A DNA stretch of 64,000 nucleotides from Annulohypoxylon bovei var. microspora (Eukaryota; Ascomycota; Sordariomycetes; Xylariales; Hypoxylaceae). Below, in pieces: positions 9,044 to 20,604 of the stretch (positions are counted from its first letter, which is position 1; the number at the start of each line of letters is the position of its first letter). The notes beneath the pieces are model-generated. The model searched no databases and was not told the DNA's origin. It saw only the letters and a program-made list of their open reading frames with translations. Made by a program: the position numbers and the translations under genes. The stretch spans positions 62,001-126,000 of the forward strand of contig MU405256.1 in NCBI GenBank assembly GCA_022836615.1, read 5' to 3'.

Positions 9044-11600
9044 CTAGGTTTTAATTATATTCGCAGCCATTATAATAGCATCTGCAGTCTTCTGGACAAA
9101 CTCGGCAGCGAGTGATGCATTGCCAGCCTCCACAGCCTCTGTTATCCCGGGGAATGTCGTCGCGGCGTACCCTACCAGTAAGCGTCAGTTTAGAGAGATC
9201 ATTTCCTATTTGCGAAGAACAAGTGACGGTAAACCAACCTGTGTCAAGTCCGGGAGCGAAGATGAGATGCTTATAAAACTCGCGGTTTGGGAGACCGCCC
9301 TGCGATACAAAAGCACGCTGGAAATCTCTATACTTGTGGTTCACCAATGTTAGGAGTTCAGAGTCATTCGTTGCTACTGCCTGTTGTTCAGCAGCATCCA
9401 CCTCCGTCGCACCAGTCCTGAACTCTCCTATTGCATCCTGCAGCGCGGAGGTGTCTAGGCTTTGTGAAGTTGAATTGATAGTTGAAACGAGATCCTCATA
9501 ATATTTCTCTAGCTGCGTAGCATAGTTAGGCAGGTCGAACTGTATCCCTTCTTGGTCTGCGAGATTATAGGCTAAGAGTGTCAAATACTAGTCGAATAGT
9601 TAGCCTTTATACGGCTACTGCCACTAGCAGGTTAATAGGTAAAAGTATCTCTCACTTGGGCCATAGATTTATGAGCCAGAAACCCGGGGTCTCCGAATGT
9701 AGTCATCTAAAGGATAAGGAGTTAGCAATGACTTCCCTACGATTGATATTTTCAGTTACTCACCCAATGGTAAGAGTCAAAATTGGAATGGTAGTGATAT
9801 ATAGGACCCGTCGAACTTGATCCAGAGCTCATATCAATCTATTGATCATTAGCAGCAATCCAATCCCATGAGATATATCGAGAATGTTCTCTTACAGAAC
9901 CAATTCCGTTGTGGACAAAAGATGTGTAGTCACTACCACTTCCCAGGACACCAACAGATCCCTCCGTGTATTCGAGCCAGATGTCATACATGGTACGGTT
10001 CGTGTCCATCCATGAAACTTTCTTCATAATATCAGTCGCAATTGTGTGTAACTCGGGAGTTGCTTCTATGTAAGGCCAAGGTCCAGATGCGCCGACGTCC
10101 TGCAGTATCCGAGATTAGTCATCACCCCTTTTTCTCGTTTTTAGGCCAACCAAGTTGGTCGTTAATGATGAGAAGCCTCCAGACTCGTCTCTCGCTCAAA
10201 GAATCACACATAAAAGAATCGACAAAAAATAATGAAAAATATAAATAGATTAGATGGCCAAGCCAACAGCTCGTGTAACTCACAATATTCAAATAGGATA
10301 CTGCCGTCTCAGTAAGCCAGGGGACATATTCTTCAACCCATTCTGTTGATCCCACAAGACCATATTCTTCCGCATCCCAAGAGGCAAGGACGATGTTTCG
10401 CTTTGGCTTCCATCCCTGAGACAAGAGTTTGCCAAACGCTTTTGCAAGCTCGACAATAATCGCGGTCCCGCTATTCGGATCAGCAGCGCCCCCGATAATC
10501 CACGCATCTCGATGGTTCCCTATCACGATCGTCTCGTCTGCGATCGTGCCATTAATTATCCCGATCGAGTTCCAAATCGGAGTATATTCGTCTTCCATGA
10601 GATTTGACATGCTGATAGTCGTACCAGGGGCGGGACCGGTGCTGTAAGACACGTTCAGCGCACCCACCCAGCCCGTGCGATTGACCTCGGCACCAGCTGT
10701 TCCTTGTCCGTCAAGAGCGGCCAAAATTGGAATCGCATTTACATATGATATTGGGATCGAAGGGATCTTAGGGAGCACTCGTGATGGATCTGTCCGTGGT
10801 GAATCTTCCTTTGAGGGGTAACCAGGAGTCGTAGGGTCACCTGGATATATCGATAGGAACTGCACACTTCCCCGTTGCACAGCCGATGGGTTCCGCGCCG
10901 GCCCGTCAGGATACGGGGCATACCCGTTAGCTTCGGTGATGTTCCCATCGTCGGAAGTATCCGTAAATATAACTACGCCGATCATACCATTCTCCTGAGC
11001 GTTTTTCACCTTCAGTCCTCTAAAGGGGCCTCCATACTTCGCGACGGCGACTTTGCCCTCTAAGGGTACGCCGAGTTCATTCAACCTGTCAAAGTCAACT
11101 TGCTGGCCACGTCCAATATAGACGAATTCGGCATCGGCACTGCCACTAGCTGAGTATCCGTGGAATGTAGGTATTCGATTGGGATAGCTAGTGGTCTCAT
11201 CCTCATCCAGCACGGCTTCCTCTAAGTCCGGCTGATAGATGGTCCCATTGGAATACGTCAAGCTTAGAGACTTGTTGACAGGATAGTTCAGGTAGACGTC
11301 GTAGGATACGACGCTGGAATTCCAACCGTTTTCTCTCCAACGATCTGCCGTCCACTCCGCCATAGACAGATTTTTACCAGCGAGATGCGCGCCATGGGTA
11401 TAGTAGTAGGACCATTGCGATATTGTCGTGTTAGAAATGGCATCTGTGAGAGTAGCTTCCTCTGGATTCAATGGGGTCAAAGGTGTATCCTGCTTCTTTA
11501 TCAGGGGCGAATGCGAGAAGCGTTCATGCAGACATGCATTGCTGCAAGTGAGAAGAAGGAGCGTAACTAAGGCCTGTCCTTTACTACTTCTACGCCACAT
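9044..11600 (-). CDS. Secreted M28 metallopeptidase, glutamate carboxypeptidase II type
   Basis: Six exons: 11600-10284, 10099-9896, 9838-9764, 9706-9656, 9587-9239 and 9171-9044, giving 707 residues. It is a di-zinc exopeptidase releasing C-terminal residues from peptides. An N-terminal hydrophobic segment (ALVTLLLLTCSNAC) looks like a signal peptide, so it probably acts in the secretory path or outside the cell. Then come a PA domain (about 155-290), the M28 catalytic domain and a TFR-type dimerisation domain. The catalytic set is complete: His363 (GNHRDAW), Asp374 (ADPNSGTA), Glu411-Glu412 (WDAEEYGL), Asp440 right after the first splice, and His522 (IYHYHSNFD). The final intron (9238-9172, 67 nt) matters: reading through it gives a false Cys-rich end, while splicing gives DTGYAATTFPGITEAVEAGN and the family's normal helical tail. 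Confidence 0.92.
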
Positions 11601-12696
11601 CTTGACAATATTCCGAGAGGATGGATACCACTAGGTAGGTAGCGAACAATGCCTTCGATCTAAGAATCGCTTTTCGATTATAAAGAGTCACACATTGGAG
11701 AATTCGACCACAATAACCCCGCTGGATGAGCTTACCGCCAATCAGCGCAGATCGTATGCATGGAAGTTTATCGTTGCAACGCCAGGATTGAACGGTACAG
11801 AGGTGTTGATGCCCCCAAAAAACGAAGATCCGCGGCTTTGATTTTTGGGGTGCGGGGACGGCATAGTTTTGAACTGCCATATTAGGTGTGATCGCGCACG
11901 TAGTGACGCATGTCACGATATCATCGACATGAACGAGGACTGACTGCCATTTTAGTACTTGGGGTGTTATTCATTCCGACATTCGCATTCTTGATGTTTT
12001 TGAAGGCCAGAATTATATAAATGACATTTTATAGCTCTCATACCTAATTTAAGAATACGGCGGGTGTCGGCGCCATTTATCATCCCGCAATCGACGGGCA
12101 CTTAAGTTAGGAACCTATTTTTAACTAGGATTGCATTGCAACTTGGAATTTGACGGTGAGTAGAATGAAACATAGGCATCATAGTGAAAAGCACGTAGGT
12201 CTGTTTTAAAATGTAAGACAGAAATACGTCATTCCTAGCAGAGTAGCCAGGCTAAAGAAAGATTCGTTGAAGTACAGAAGCAAAAGTCCAACACATCGTC
12301 GGACAATTGATGGGGTTAAGTCTCTGGGGTTAATGATTGACAAAAGTCTGGACTGAAAAGGCCTACACGGAGATAATTGATGAGCTTTGACGGGAAGATT
12401 TAGGGACCCGAAAGTCCGGTATAACTGGAAATGAATAAGAACCAATCATAATGATTCATATTATAATAATGCGAGCTGAGTCATGAGTCATACCAGGTAT
12501 GGAGGCCCATAGGTGAGACTGTGCCAAAAAAATATTGGAGTGTAAATACTGCCTAAAAGGGTAAGGTGTGTTGCAGCCACAGGTGGGTGGTGGCTTATCC
12601 CTCGCTAAGCAGGTACTTCGTGCGTTTAATTTTATAAGATTACTCGTACAATTAAATGTAAAAGTTTATTATTTAAATGTTAATTATTTATTTAAT

Positions 12697-12766
12697 TTAT
12701 TAATTAATTTATTAATTAATTTATTAATTAAATTATTAATTAAATTATTAATTAAATTATTAATTA
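12697..12766. repeat. 12-bp AT-only tandem repeat
   Basis: About six copies of TTATTAATTAA(A/T), the core of an almost pure A+T island running from roughly 12640 to 12970. Confidence 0.85.
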
Positions 12767-12857
12767 GTTTTTAATTAAAAAAGTAATAAAGTTATTTTTA
12801 ATTTAAATAAATAAATATTTAAATGTAAAATTAAACCATTATAATTATTATATTATA

Positions 12858-12903
12858 ATAATTATAATAATTATAATAATTATAATAATTATAATAATTA
12901 TAA
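12858..12903. repeat. 9-bp AT-only tandem repeat
   Basis: About five copies of ATAATTATA in the same AT island, a different period from the 12-bp array next to it. Confidence 0.8.
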
Positions 12904-12973
12904 TATATTTACTTTATATAAAAATGATATTAATTGCTTAATATTAACCATTAATATAATTTATTTTTACATA

Positions 12974-13245
12974 TGAAAGTTAAGGTTAAAAGTTTCGCAC
13001 ATTAACCAAGGGCTAACCCGTGTAAATTAAAACACGTACACACCGTGTGGCTTGCTTTTCTTTAGTGGCTAAGCTGCCTAAGCCGTAACAGCAATCCACT
13101 AGAATATAGTGGACAAATAGTGGACAGATCACTATTAGGTCTAGGTCTTAGCCTAAAGTTAATACAGTGTTTACTTCCATTCCTTTTGATTACGCACTGG
13201 GTAAGGAACGTGGTTAATGTGCGAAACTTTTGGCCTTGACCTTCG
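12974..13245. mobile_element. MITE-like TIR element, 272 bp, TA-flanked
   Basis: 35-bp terminal inverted repeats at 12974-13008 and 13211-13245 sharing the exact inner block AAAAGTTTCGCACATTAACC. The five mismatches between the arms are all transitions (C/T), with the T variants in the left arm. TA flanks both ends (12972-12973 and 13246-13247). No ORF of note inside. This fits a non-autonomous Tc1/mariner-type element, perhaps touched by repeat-induced point mutation. Confidence 0.75.
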
Positions 13246-13313
13246 TACCAAGGCATCGTTTTTGAGTGATTACATAAAGGTAACCTTACTAGTAGCTGTT
13301 AATAGTAACCACC

Positions 13314-13337
13314 ATCAATCAATCAATCAATCAATCA
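13314..13337. repeat. (ATCA)6 microsatellite
   Basis: Six perfect tetranucleotide copies. Confidence 0.95.
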
Positions 13338-13424
13338 TGCATTCCACTTGAGTAGTACAATCAGTAGGTAGATATCACAGACTTCAAGACGTGGTAATAC
13401 AGGCTGTATGGGGTTACGTTTCCA

Positions 13425-13495
13425 ATTACAGCTATTATAGTTATTACAACTATTACAGCTACCTAGGTATTACAGTTATTACAGCTATTACAACT
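13425..13495. repeat. 9-bp repeat array interrupted by ACCTAGGT
   Basis: Seven copies of ATTA(C/T)A(G/A)(C/T)T in register, split four and three by the 8-bp word ACCTAGGT at 13461-13468, which creates a TACCTAGGTA palindrome. Confidence 0.85.
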
Positions 13496-14846
13496 TTGTA
13501 CGTACATGCAAGGTCAGTAATTTGAACATACTTAGGTAAAAGGCCTTTATTAGCAAGGCGACCATAGGTACATAATTTTATAGCTAAATTTATATGCAAA
13601 CACAGGTACCATGCGTCTACCTACTTACCTCCAGCTATTGATGCATGTACTCATTTATCATCCCACCAATATGTGGCTTAATACCCACTAACACAGCTAC
13701 CGTATTAGGCATAGCTACTTCTATTTTCCAAAATTTAATTCTTTTTTGGCACAGTACCACCTATGGGCCACCATACCAGGTTCCAGTTAGTACGTAACCC
13801 CTGAGGAATTTTGCTTCAATTTTGCTTCATCATCTTTAAGGCACAATCTCGGCAACAGTCGCACCATGTCCTCCTACTAGGCGACATACAGGGTATTTCA
13901 GCATCAATATTTCTTATCATCAGGCTTTCGATGTACACTGAATCGGAAGGCCGATAATTTGATGTGAATTGTTAGATGGAATTTCTAAGCCGAGAGCTCT
14001 CAGTCAAAATTCCATCCCATCTTAAATTTTCTTCACCACTCCTAGCTTGGCCAATCCACTGCGGCTAGATCCACGGAATCCCATTGAGATGGTTCAAATC
14101 TCGGAGATAAATCACTGCTTAGATGCTTAGTTAAGTCGTAAAGTCCGTACCCCTGTCCTAGATCTTGCATCGTTTATTGGCGACTAGGTACGCTATGTCA
14201 ATAAGTGCCCGATGCCATGCAGAATTAGCTAAGTAAGCTGAGCCACTATGATACATAGTAAAAAATCCTTTCCTTTGAACACGCTAAAAATGTCCCCTTC
14301 GTAAGAAACCGTCCAATAAGCCACCACACCGGGCTCTTCTGAGACTCTGACTCTTCTATGACCCCGGGGCACGTGAATCTCGGACGGGCTCAACAAGAAT
14401 CCCGAGTAGATCTCGACCATGAACGGGACGCTAATGTGCCCGCAAGACTCGGCGGGCTGACAAGCAGGATAGTTTCATACCCCTTTCTCTTCCCTAATGT
14501 TCCCGCTATTATGTGTCCGCTCTAAAATTTGACATTGAACATGGATAGATTGTCATTAATTAGGTACCTACGCACGCTTAATGCCTTGCACATACATGCA
14601 TGTAAGTCATATGTATATAACATAGCTCCCACATGAGTCAAGCTAGAAGAGGGAATCGTTCAATATAAACATCAGTGCCCTTTCGTCTTTTACTCCCTAC
14701 CGACTATCGCATACTTACGGTAGTACCTACAATCACTTAACTCCGAGGACCTCTACCAGAGCCTAGTGAAATTTCGTCTCTACGCAGGTAACTTGACACG
14801 ATTCTCGCGTATTGAAGTCAACGAGACGTAGTCTCGCGTCTTGACA

Positions 14847-16857
14847 ATGACAGCAAGCAACACAAGCATGGACGGAACGAGAGACGAGAAAGTCTCGCCC
14901 TCATTAGACGATTCCTCCGACTCAAATAGCTCTATCATCATCGTTGGGGACTCGAGGCACATCCACGCGGTCAACCCTGACCAGGAGAAGAACCAAGAGC
15001 TTGCTAAACATACCACGGCCGTATCTCGTCATGGGGACTCCATACGGCAGATTCAGACCCGAGAAGACGGCACCGAATACCCTACCGGCTTGAAGTTGGG
15101 CTTGATAACCCTGGCACTATGTCTAAGTGTCTTTTTGATGGCTCTCGAGTATGTCTCCTCTTTCATACCGTGATTCGCAAGTATCCCGTGTCTAACACAT
15201 CTGCACAGCAACGCCATCATCGCAACCGCCATCCCCAAGATCACAGATGCATTTCACAGTCTACCTGACGTGGGCTGGTACGGAAGTGGTAAGGCAACCA
15301 TGCTTCAATATGAATCCGCACCCCTTGGCTAACCGACATCCCCTCTCCGCAGCGTACCTCCTGACCACCGCGGCCCTGCAGCTTCTGTTCGGAAAGTTCT
15401 ACACCTTCCTGAGCATAAAATGGGTCTACCTCACCGCGATCGCCATCTTCGAGCTCGGCAGCTTGATATGCGGCGTGGCGCCGAACTCGGTAACGCTGAT
15501 CGTCGGCCGTGCCGTTGCCGGTCTGGGCTCTGCCGGTATCCTGTCCGGCGCGCTTCTTATCCTCGCGCATAGCGTTCCCCTTGCTCGACGGCCTATGTAC
15601 ACGTAAGTCCACTGATTCTAGACCTTGGGTATGCCTGGATTAACTTCGAGATAGTGGTATCATCAGCAGCATGTATGGCATTGCTTCGGTTGCTGGCCCC
15701 CTTCTAGGTGGCGTCTTTACCGATAAAGTGGTATGTTTCTGCCCGCTTTACTCCAATCGTCTGCTCTCTTGCTCCGAACCACTGGCTAATGTTTAGAGGG
15801 TAAATAGACATGGAGATGGTGTTTCTACATCAACCTACCTATCGGCGCCGTGACTCTTCTCGTCATCTTCTTCTTCTTCCCAGAGCCAGTGCTTAGCAAG
15901 CCCAAGGACGAGCCGCTACTAGAGCGCATCAAGCGGTTCGACCCTCTCGGCACCGTCCTCTTCATGCCCGCCGTCATCTGCGTGCTCCTGGCGCTCCAGT
16001 GGGGCGGCACGGAGTACCCGTGGAAGAGCGGGCGCATCATCGCGCTGTTCGTGATCTTCGGGGTGCTGCTGCTCGCCTTCATCTACGTGCAGCACGTGCA
16101 GCAGGAGAACGCGACGGTGCCGCCGCGCATCTTCAAGAAGCGCACGATCTGGTCCAGCAGCCTGTTCGCGTTCGGCGTGGGGTCCGGCTTCTTCATCATG
16201 GTGTACTACATCCCGATCTGGTTCCAGTCGGTGCAGGGCGTCAGCGCGGTCGACTCCGGCATCCGCAACCTGCCGATGCTCATCAGCGTGGTCGTGTTCG
16301 CCATGGGCGCGGGCGCCGCCGTCACCGTGTTCGGCTACTACGCGCCCTTCATGGTGCTCGGCACCGTGCTCATGTCCGTCGGCGGCGGCCTGCTGTCGAC
16401 GTGGAAGCCCGACACCTCGACCGGCATGTGGATCGGCTACCAGATCCTGTTCGGCGCCGGCGTCGGCATGAGCATGCAGCAGCCGCTGATCGCCGTGCAG
16501 ACGGTGCTCGACATCCGCGACGTGCCCACCGGCACGTCGATCCTCGTCTTCGTGCAGACCATGGGCGGCGCCCTGTTCGTCAGCGTCGGCCAGACCGTCT
16601 TCAGCAACAAGCTCGTCCAGGAGCTCGCCGTCAACGTCCCCGGCCTCGACCCCGAGATCATCCTCAACGCCGGCGCGACTAACCTGCAGAACACCCTCTC
16701 GGCCGACGTCATCCCGCAGGTCATACTCTCGTACAGCAACGCTCTGACGACGGCGTTCGTCGTCGGCACGGCGTTGACGGCTTTCACAGTCTTCGGCAGC
16801 GCTACGATCGAGTGGAAGAGCGTCAAGGGCAAGAAGATCGACGCTGCTGTTGTGTAA
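14847..16857 (+). CDS. MFS multidrug/toxin efflux transporter, DHA2 (14-helix) family
   Basis: Five exons: 14847-15148, 15209-15288, 15353-15602, 15655-15730 and 15808-16857, giving 585 residues. The start is the ATG at 14847. A polar N-terminus (~85 residues, Ser/Asp-rich) precedes the first helix (LGLITLALCLSVFLMALD). The DHA2 signs are DNAIIATAIPKITDAFHSLPDVGWYGS, the motif-C helix ASVAGPLLGGVFTD, and WRWCFYINLPIGAVTLLVIF. Length fits 14 helices. Members export drugs or secondary metabolites by proton antiport at the plasma membrane; the substrate is unknown and no biosynthetic genes sit nearby. Intron 4 ends at the second candidate acceptor (AAATAG), which restores the TWRW motif. The last exon is strikingly GC-rich at third positions compared with exons 1-4. 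Confidence 0.93.
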
Positions 16858-17744
16858 ATCGTGTCTTTTTCTGCTCGCATTTTCTTAGTAATGAGCCTCT
16901 ACTAGCATCTTTCTCGCCTGTTATATGCATATACTAGTAGATCATGGATATGTCTAATAGATGGACGATCGGGATAGCGTGGGGCATATAGATTCGGCGT
17001 TCGGGGACGAGCAAGGAGATACCAAGGTACATTGACGAAACGTTCAAGGTCGGTTTTTATTGCATGTTGGATAGCGAAAGGGTATGTGTTGAACGTCAGT
17101 GTATTGCCCGGTCCTAAATATTACCTAATTAAAATAATCCTCTCTATCATAATGCTGTCTGTTTGTCCAGTGTGGTTCTGCCTCGTCTTCCGCGGGTACT
17201 ACAAGTAAAAAAGAATGACTTGCCAATATCCCCAACGCATGTTCAATACTCGTCGTATGGCTCGGGTTTGGTCAGAATCGACACAAGGTGTTACAATACC
17301 ACGGCAGACAGGGCAATATAGGGGTGGTGTTGAGAAAAACGTAGTAACTACTATACCAGGAGATAGAGGGACATAGAGGGACCAAAGGCAAACATAAAAC
17401 ATATTCCATTATCACGGAATTTTTCATAATCTCACATAGTGCCAGTTGTACGAATGAATTCATGCCACGGTGTTCATTGGTTCCAGTTTTCAAATACAAC
17501 CCTGTTGACTTACGCCCAAGCTATGGTGAAAAACGACCATTTAGCAGAAAATGCAAGATGTGAAAAAGCTATGTACTTCGCTACTTTTGAGCATGATGGC
17601 TACACGCCATCCAGCTAACCATTTAGATAACCCATTGACGATGTTGTTGAACGGCATACTAGTTCCAGACTAGTCACCGTAGTAAAGAGAGAGAGATGGT
17701 AATCAACCGCATATGCACTCGGTAGGCCCAGATTAGACCTCTTC
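16858..17744. other. Convergent intergenic region
   Basis: 3' flanks of the DHA2 transporter and the BTB-like gene. No recognisable feature. Confidence 0.5.
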
Positions 17745-18716
17745 CTACCACAATACAAGCATTCTGTCGTTAGACTGCATCGTGATGTTGGGTCTATCGA
17801 GGCTCGCAAATAGGAGCTCTCGAGAAAGTTCGGGAAGATTCACCAACAGGCGGCGGAATACGTTGTATTGCAGGGCAATAAAACGGGTGTGGTAGAAGAA
17901 GTCCACAATGACCGAACGCAAGGCCTTGTGCGAATCAGACGTGTAGATAAGTGTCGCTAGCTCGGTGAAGTCCTCCACGAAGTCGTCATCAAGAAGGACC
18001 TCGTCGCTTGAATAGGGAGGGATTTGCCCGCCGGCGGCTTGGTGGTAATTCAAGAGCATGGCAGCCTGTTCTCTGAAGAGGCTCACGAGTGACTCGTAGA
18101 GGGAATACTGGAAGCTCCAGATACCACTTTCTGCCGCGAGGTGTAGGACCTCGCTGCAGGTGACAAAGAAGGTCTCCGGGTTGTCCAGAAGCTCCTTCAA
18201 ACCCCTCGGTACTATTAATGACCCGTTAGTATGATATAAATAACCAAAAAAAAAGAGTGAAGTTCGAAGGTAGGTCACGATTTTGTAGGTACGTACCTTT
18301 CTCGAAGTAGAGAAACGAGACCAACCACTCCACCATATCGGCGTTCTCATGCTCGAGGTTCAAGACGTAATTCTATGTACGAGTTAGCCGACTAAGTTTG
18401 TAAGACTCATATGACCCTTATTCCTCTTACTCTACGCGCATCTTGTAGTGCTCGAGCATAAAACTGCGGCTCTGGCTTGAGGACGTGTAGGTGGACATCC
18501 CAGAAGTGACCACAGTAAAGGCGAGCATTGGTAGGTCCCTGTCGCATGTTGCTGTAATGAACGAAATCAGTATTGAGCTGGTCGGAGGGAGAAGGTCATG
18601 TCCACAGCTAAAATTAAGGCGAAGAAAACTTACTACATGATGTTGTCCTCGATCATCTCGAGTCTAGCCTCCGCCGCCATTATGGCCCTATCACGCGCTA
18701 GGTAGAGTTCATCCAT
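17745..18716 (-). CDS. BTB/POZ-like fungal protein
   Basis: Four exons: 18716-18634, 18551-18431, 18372-18297 and 18211-17745, giving 248 residues. The introns have good signals, for instance intron 3 with TACTAAC and TAATAG. The middle reads like a diverged BTB fold: DVHLHVLKPEPQFYARAL, then NYVLNLEHENADMVEWLV, SFLYFEK, and later EVLHLAAESGIWSFQYSLYE, matching the usual order of substrate-face strand, hydrophobic VE-LV-FLY helix and a following helix pair. BTB proteins mediate dimerisation or recruit cullin-3; no other domain is present, so the role is open. Very diverged fungal BTB-only proteins of 200-300 residues are common. A 45-bp minisatellite lies just upstream of the start. Confidence 0.7.
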
Positions 18717-18792
18717 TGCAAGGTAGTTGAACTTTTACAATGGTTGATGAGCTTGAAGGCAGAGATGGTGTATGATGGAAGGAAAGTTATGT

Positions 18793-18927
18793 GTGGAAGC
18801 CAGTTCCACGAGAAATTGATGAGAAGGGAGGTTATCTGTGGAAGCCAGTTCCACGAGAAATTGATGAAAAGGGAAGTTGTGTGTGGAAGCCAGTTCCAGG
18901 AAAAACTGATGAGAAGGGAAGGAATTT
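18793..18927. repeat. 45-bp minisatellite, three copies
   Basis: Three in-register 45-bp units starting GTGGAAGCCAGTTCCA at 18793, 18838 and 18883, with a weaker fourth match just before (about 18748-18792). The unit is a multiple of three and stays open on both strands, so it produces 15-residue repeat ORFs in both directions. Neither ORF has convincing gene features. Confidence 0.85.
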
Positions 18928-20083
18928 AATTCAACCAGGTGGGGGACTGGACATATTATCAAAGTTGAGTTCACATCCAGTAGATTGACAGTGTGGGTGG
19001 TCATATAGAAGTTCCTAAGAAAAGCCAATTGGTAGCCTAGCAACCGCCTTCTGGTGTTGCTGGGAGACGATAATAAGAAGGTGACGGGGGACTACAGTTC
19101 CATGTGTGAAAACCAAGCACAGGTCCCTTCTATTAAGTAATCTCAAATTCCATGCCTAGTTTAGGAAGAAAGTAATACTGTTTTCCGTAGTCAAGGGGAG
19201 TATCTTCATAGATCTAACCTAAGGTTAGTTCCTTGATTTAGACGTCGATATAGCATCTGTCAGATATGTTGAGATCACATTAAGTTAGTTGCAACTTACC
19301 GTCTTATTTTAATAATACCATCCAATATCATAACTATAACTGATTTTCACTTCTTCATGTGTCCATATTAAATAATGAACAGTAACCAACTGAATAGCAG
19401 TTGGTACCTTAGGTAGGTAAAAAATTCACCCGGCCGTGGATTTTCTTGCACAATTCGTAAGAAATAAAAGTTTGGATAGAAATATACAAGTGACTCACAT
19501 TAATGTAGGACAATATAGGTACGTTAAAGCTATAAAAATCGTATAATTGGGCATGTAACATGACAATACTATTGCTGTTAGCATGATATGTGTATTATAT
19601 CGTGGGATGTTGCAACATTCTTGAAACTTTGAAGAGAAATAGATTATATATAATTATTTTAATCCTGAATAAAATGCTATTGAATATTCCCGTAGTTTAT
19701 ATCAATGAGAGTTATGTCACTTATTTTGCTTAACAGTTTAATTCTAGACCCGGGGTATTCACGCGATGTAGCTCGGTCAACTGTCTACAGAAACGTAACT
19801 TTCACTATCACTTTTGAAATAGTTCCTTAATTCTATCTAATTATATTCCATTATTCTATATGTTGTATTAAAGTATTAAAACTTGTTTTTGTAGAGCTGA
19901 TGACTCGTGTTAGTTAAGGAGATAAGTCTCAAAGAACAAGATCTTCGGAATCTGAACAGTGAAGCTTTATGAGAATTGCACATCTTTCAATGCCTATTCA
20001 ATACCCGGCTTAATAATTAACGAAAGCAATCTCCATACAATAAAGGATGGTTACCTAATGAAGGCTTCAATCGTACTTAAGTA

Positions 20084-20253
20084 CAGCGGACGCATTCAAA
20101 AGTTTTTACCATACCAAATCTGGCTTCCAGCTGAAAATGGAGTAACGGCCAGCTGCAGTCTGATACAACCAGCTGTTTGACAGCAGCACTAGTTTTCCCG
20201 CCAGCTGTCACTAAGCTATGTAGTATGGTAAAAACTTTTGAATGCGTCCGCTG
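20084..20253. mobile_element. MITE with near-perfect TIRs, 170 bp, TA-flanked
   Basis: Perfect inverted repeats of about 31 bp beginning CAGCGGACGCATTCAAAAG at both ends (20084-20114 and 20223-20253), with TA at 20082-20083 and 20254-20255; one more base pairs on each side (GTAC). The interior has four CCAGCTG words. No coding capacity. The identical arms suggest a recent insertion of a Tc1/mariner-type non-autonomous element. Confidence 0.85.
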
Positions 20254-20604
20254 TACCTAATTATTCCTGTGATATTTGCGGAACCGGTACGTAGTTAGAT
20301 AGGTATTTACCTAAGTTTAACGATTAGAATCAAGCACAGCGTCAGTTATTCGAGATTTTGAATGAACAAATAAAATATGACTTAATTCTACTGATTGTAA
20401 TCATCTTGAAAAGCTATGAATGAACTTTATAAGTTGTTATGATATTACGCTTCATAACACTGCTATGCCAGCGGCCGTTTATCTAAAGCCCCAGCATTAC
20501 CTCGCAGTGGAGTATAATGCGCCGGTCGCTGCCCCTATTCGTACATGACTAAAATAAAACAAAGAACCCAGCCGCCTTACCAAGATCTGTATCTTCATGG
20601 TTTC

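Larger units (their letters stand above)
11601..14846. other. 3.2-kb gene-free, AT-rich intergenic region
   Basis: Divergent spacer between the peptidase and the DHA2 transporter. It contains an extreme AT island (about 12640-12970), a TIR element (12974-13245), an (ATCA)6 microsatellite and a 9-bp repeat array. The remaining ORFs are short and show no family resemblance. Confidence 0.65.
18717..20604. other. 1.9-kb intergenic region
   Basis: Holds a 45-bp minisatellite next to the BTB-like gene and a TIR element at 20084-20253. The rest is AT-rich and shows no gene. Confidence 0.6.

Noticed and set aside
10122..10283. Open reading frame continuing past the first M28 exon
   Set aside because: It is intron sequence with a GTGAGT donor; splicing to 10099 places the zinc-ligand Asp440 and the family sequence correctly.
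14090..14120. tRNA B-box-like word GGTTCAAATCTC
   Set aside because: No matching A box or acceptor-stem pairing at the right distance. A similar word at 57237 also fails. No tRNA gene is claimed in this window.
15999..16682. 227-codon Arg-rich ORF within the DHA2 transporter
   Set aside because: Frame-shifted shadow in a GC-rich exon; composition is not protein-like.
18793..18927. Regular repeats considered as a CRISPR array
   Set aside because: No unique spacers between units; it is a plain minisatellite in a eukaryotic genome.
18735..19043. Minus-strand ORF with 15-residue repeats (HNFPSHQFLVELAST)
   Set aside because: It arises from the 45-bp minisatellite, which is open on both strands; the open frame begins at TTG and there is no other gene evidence.
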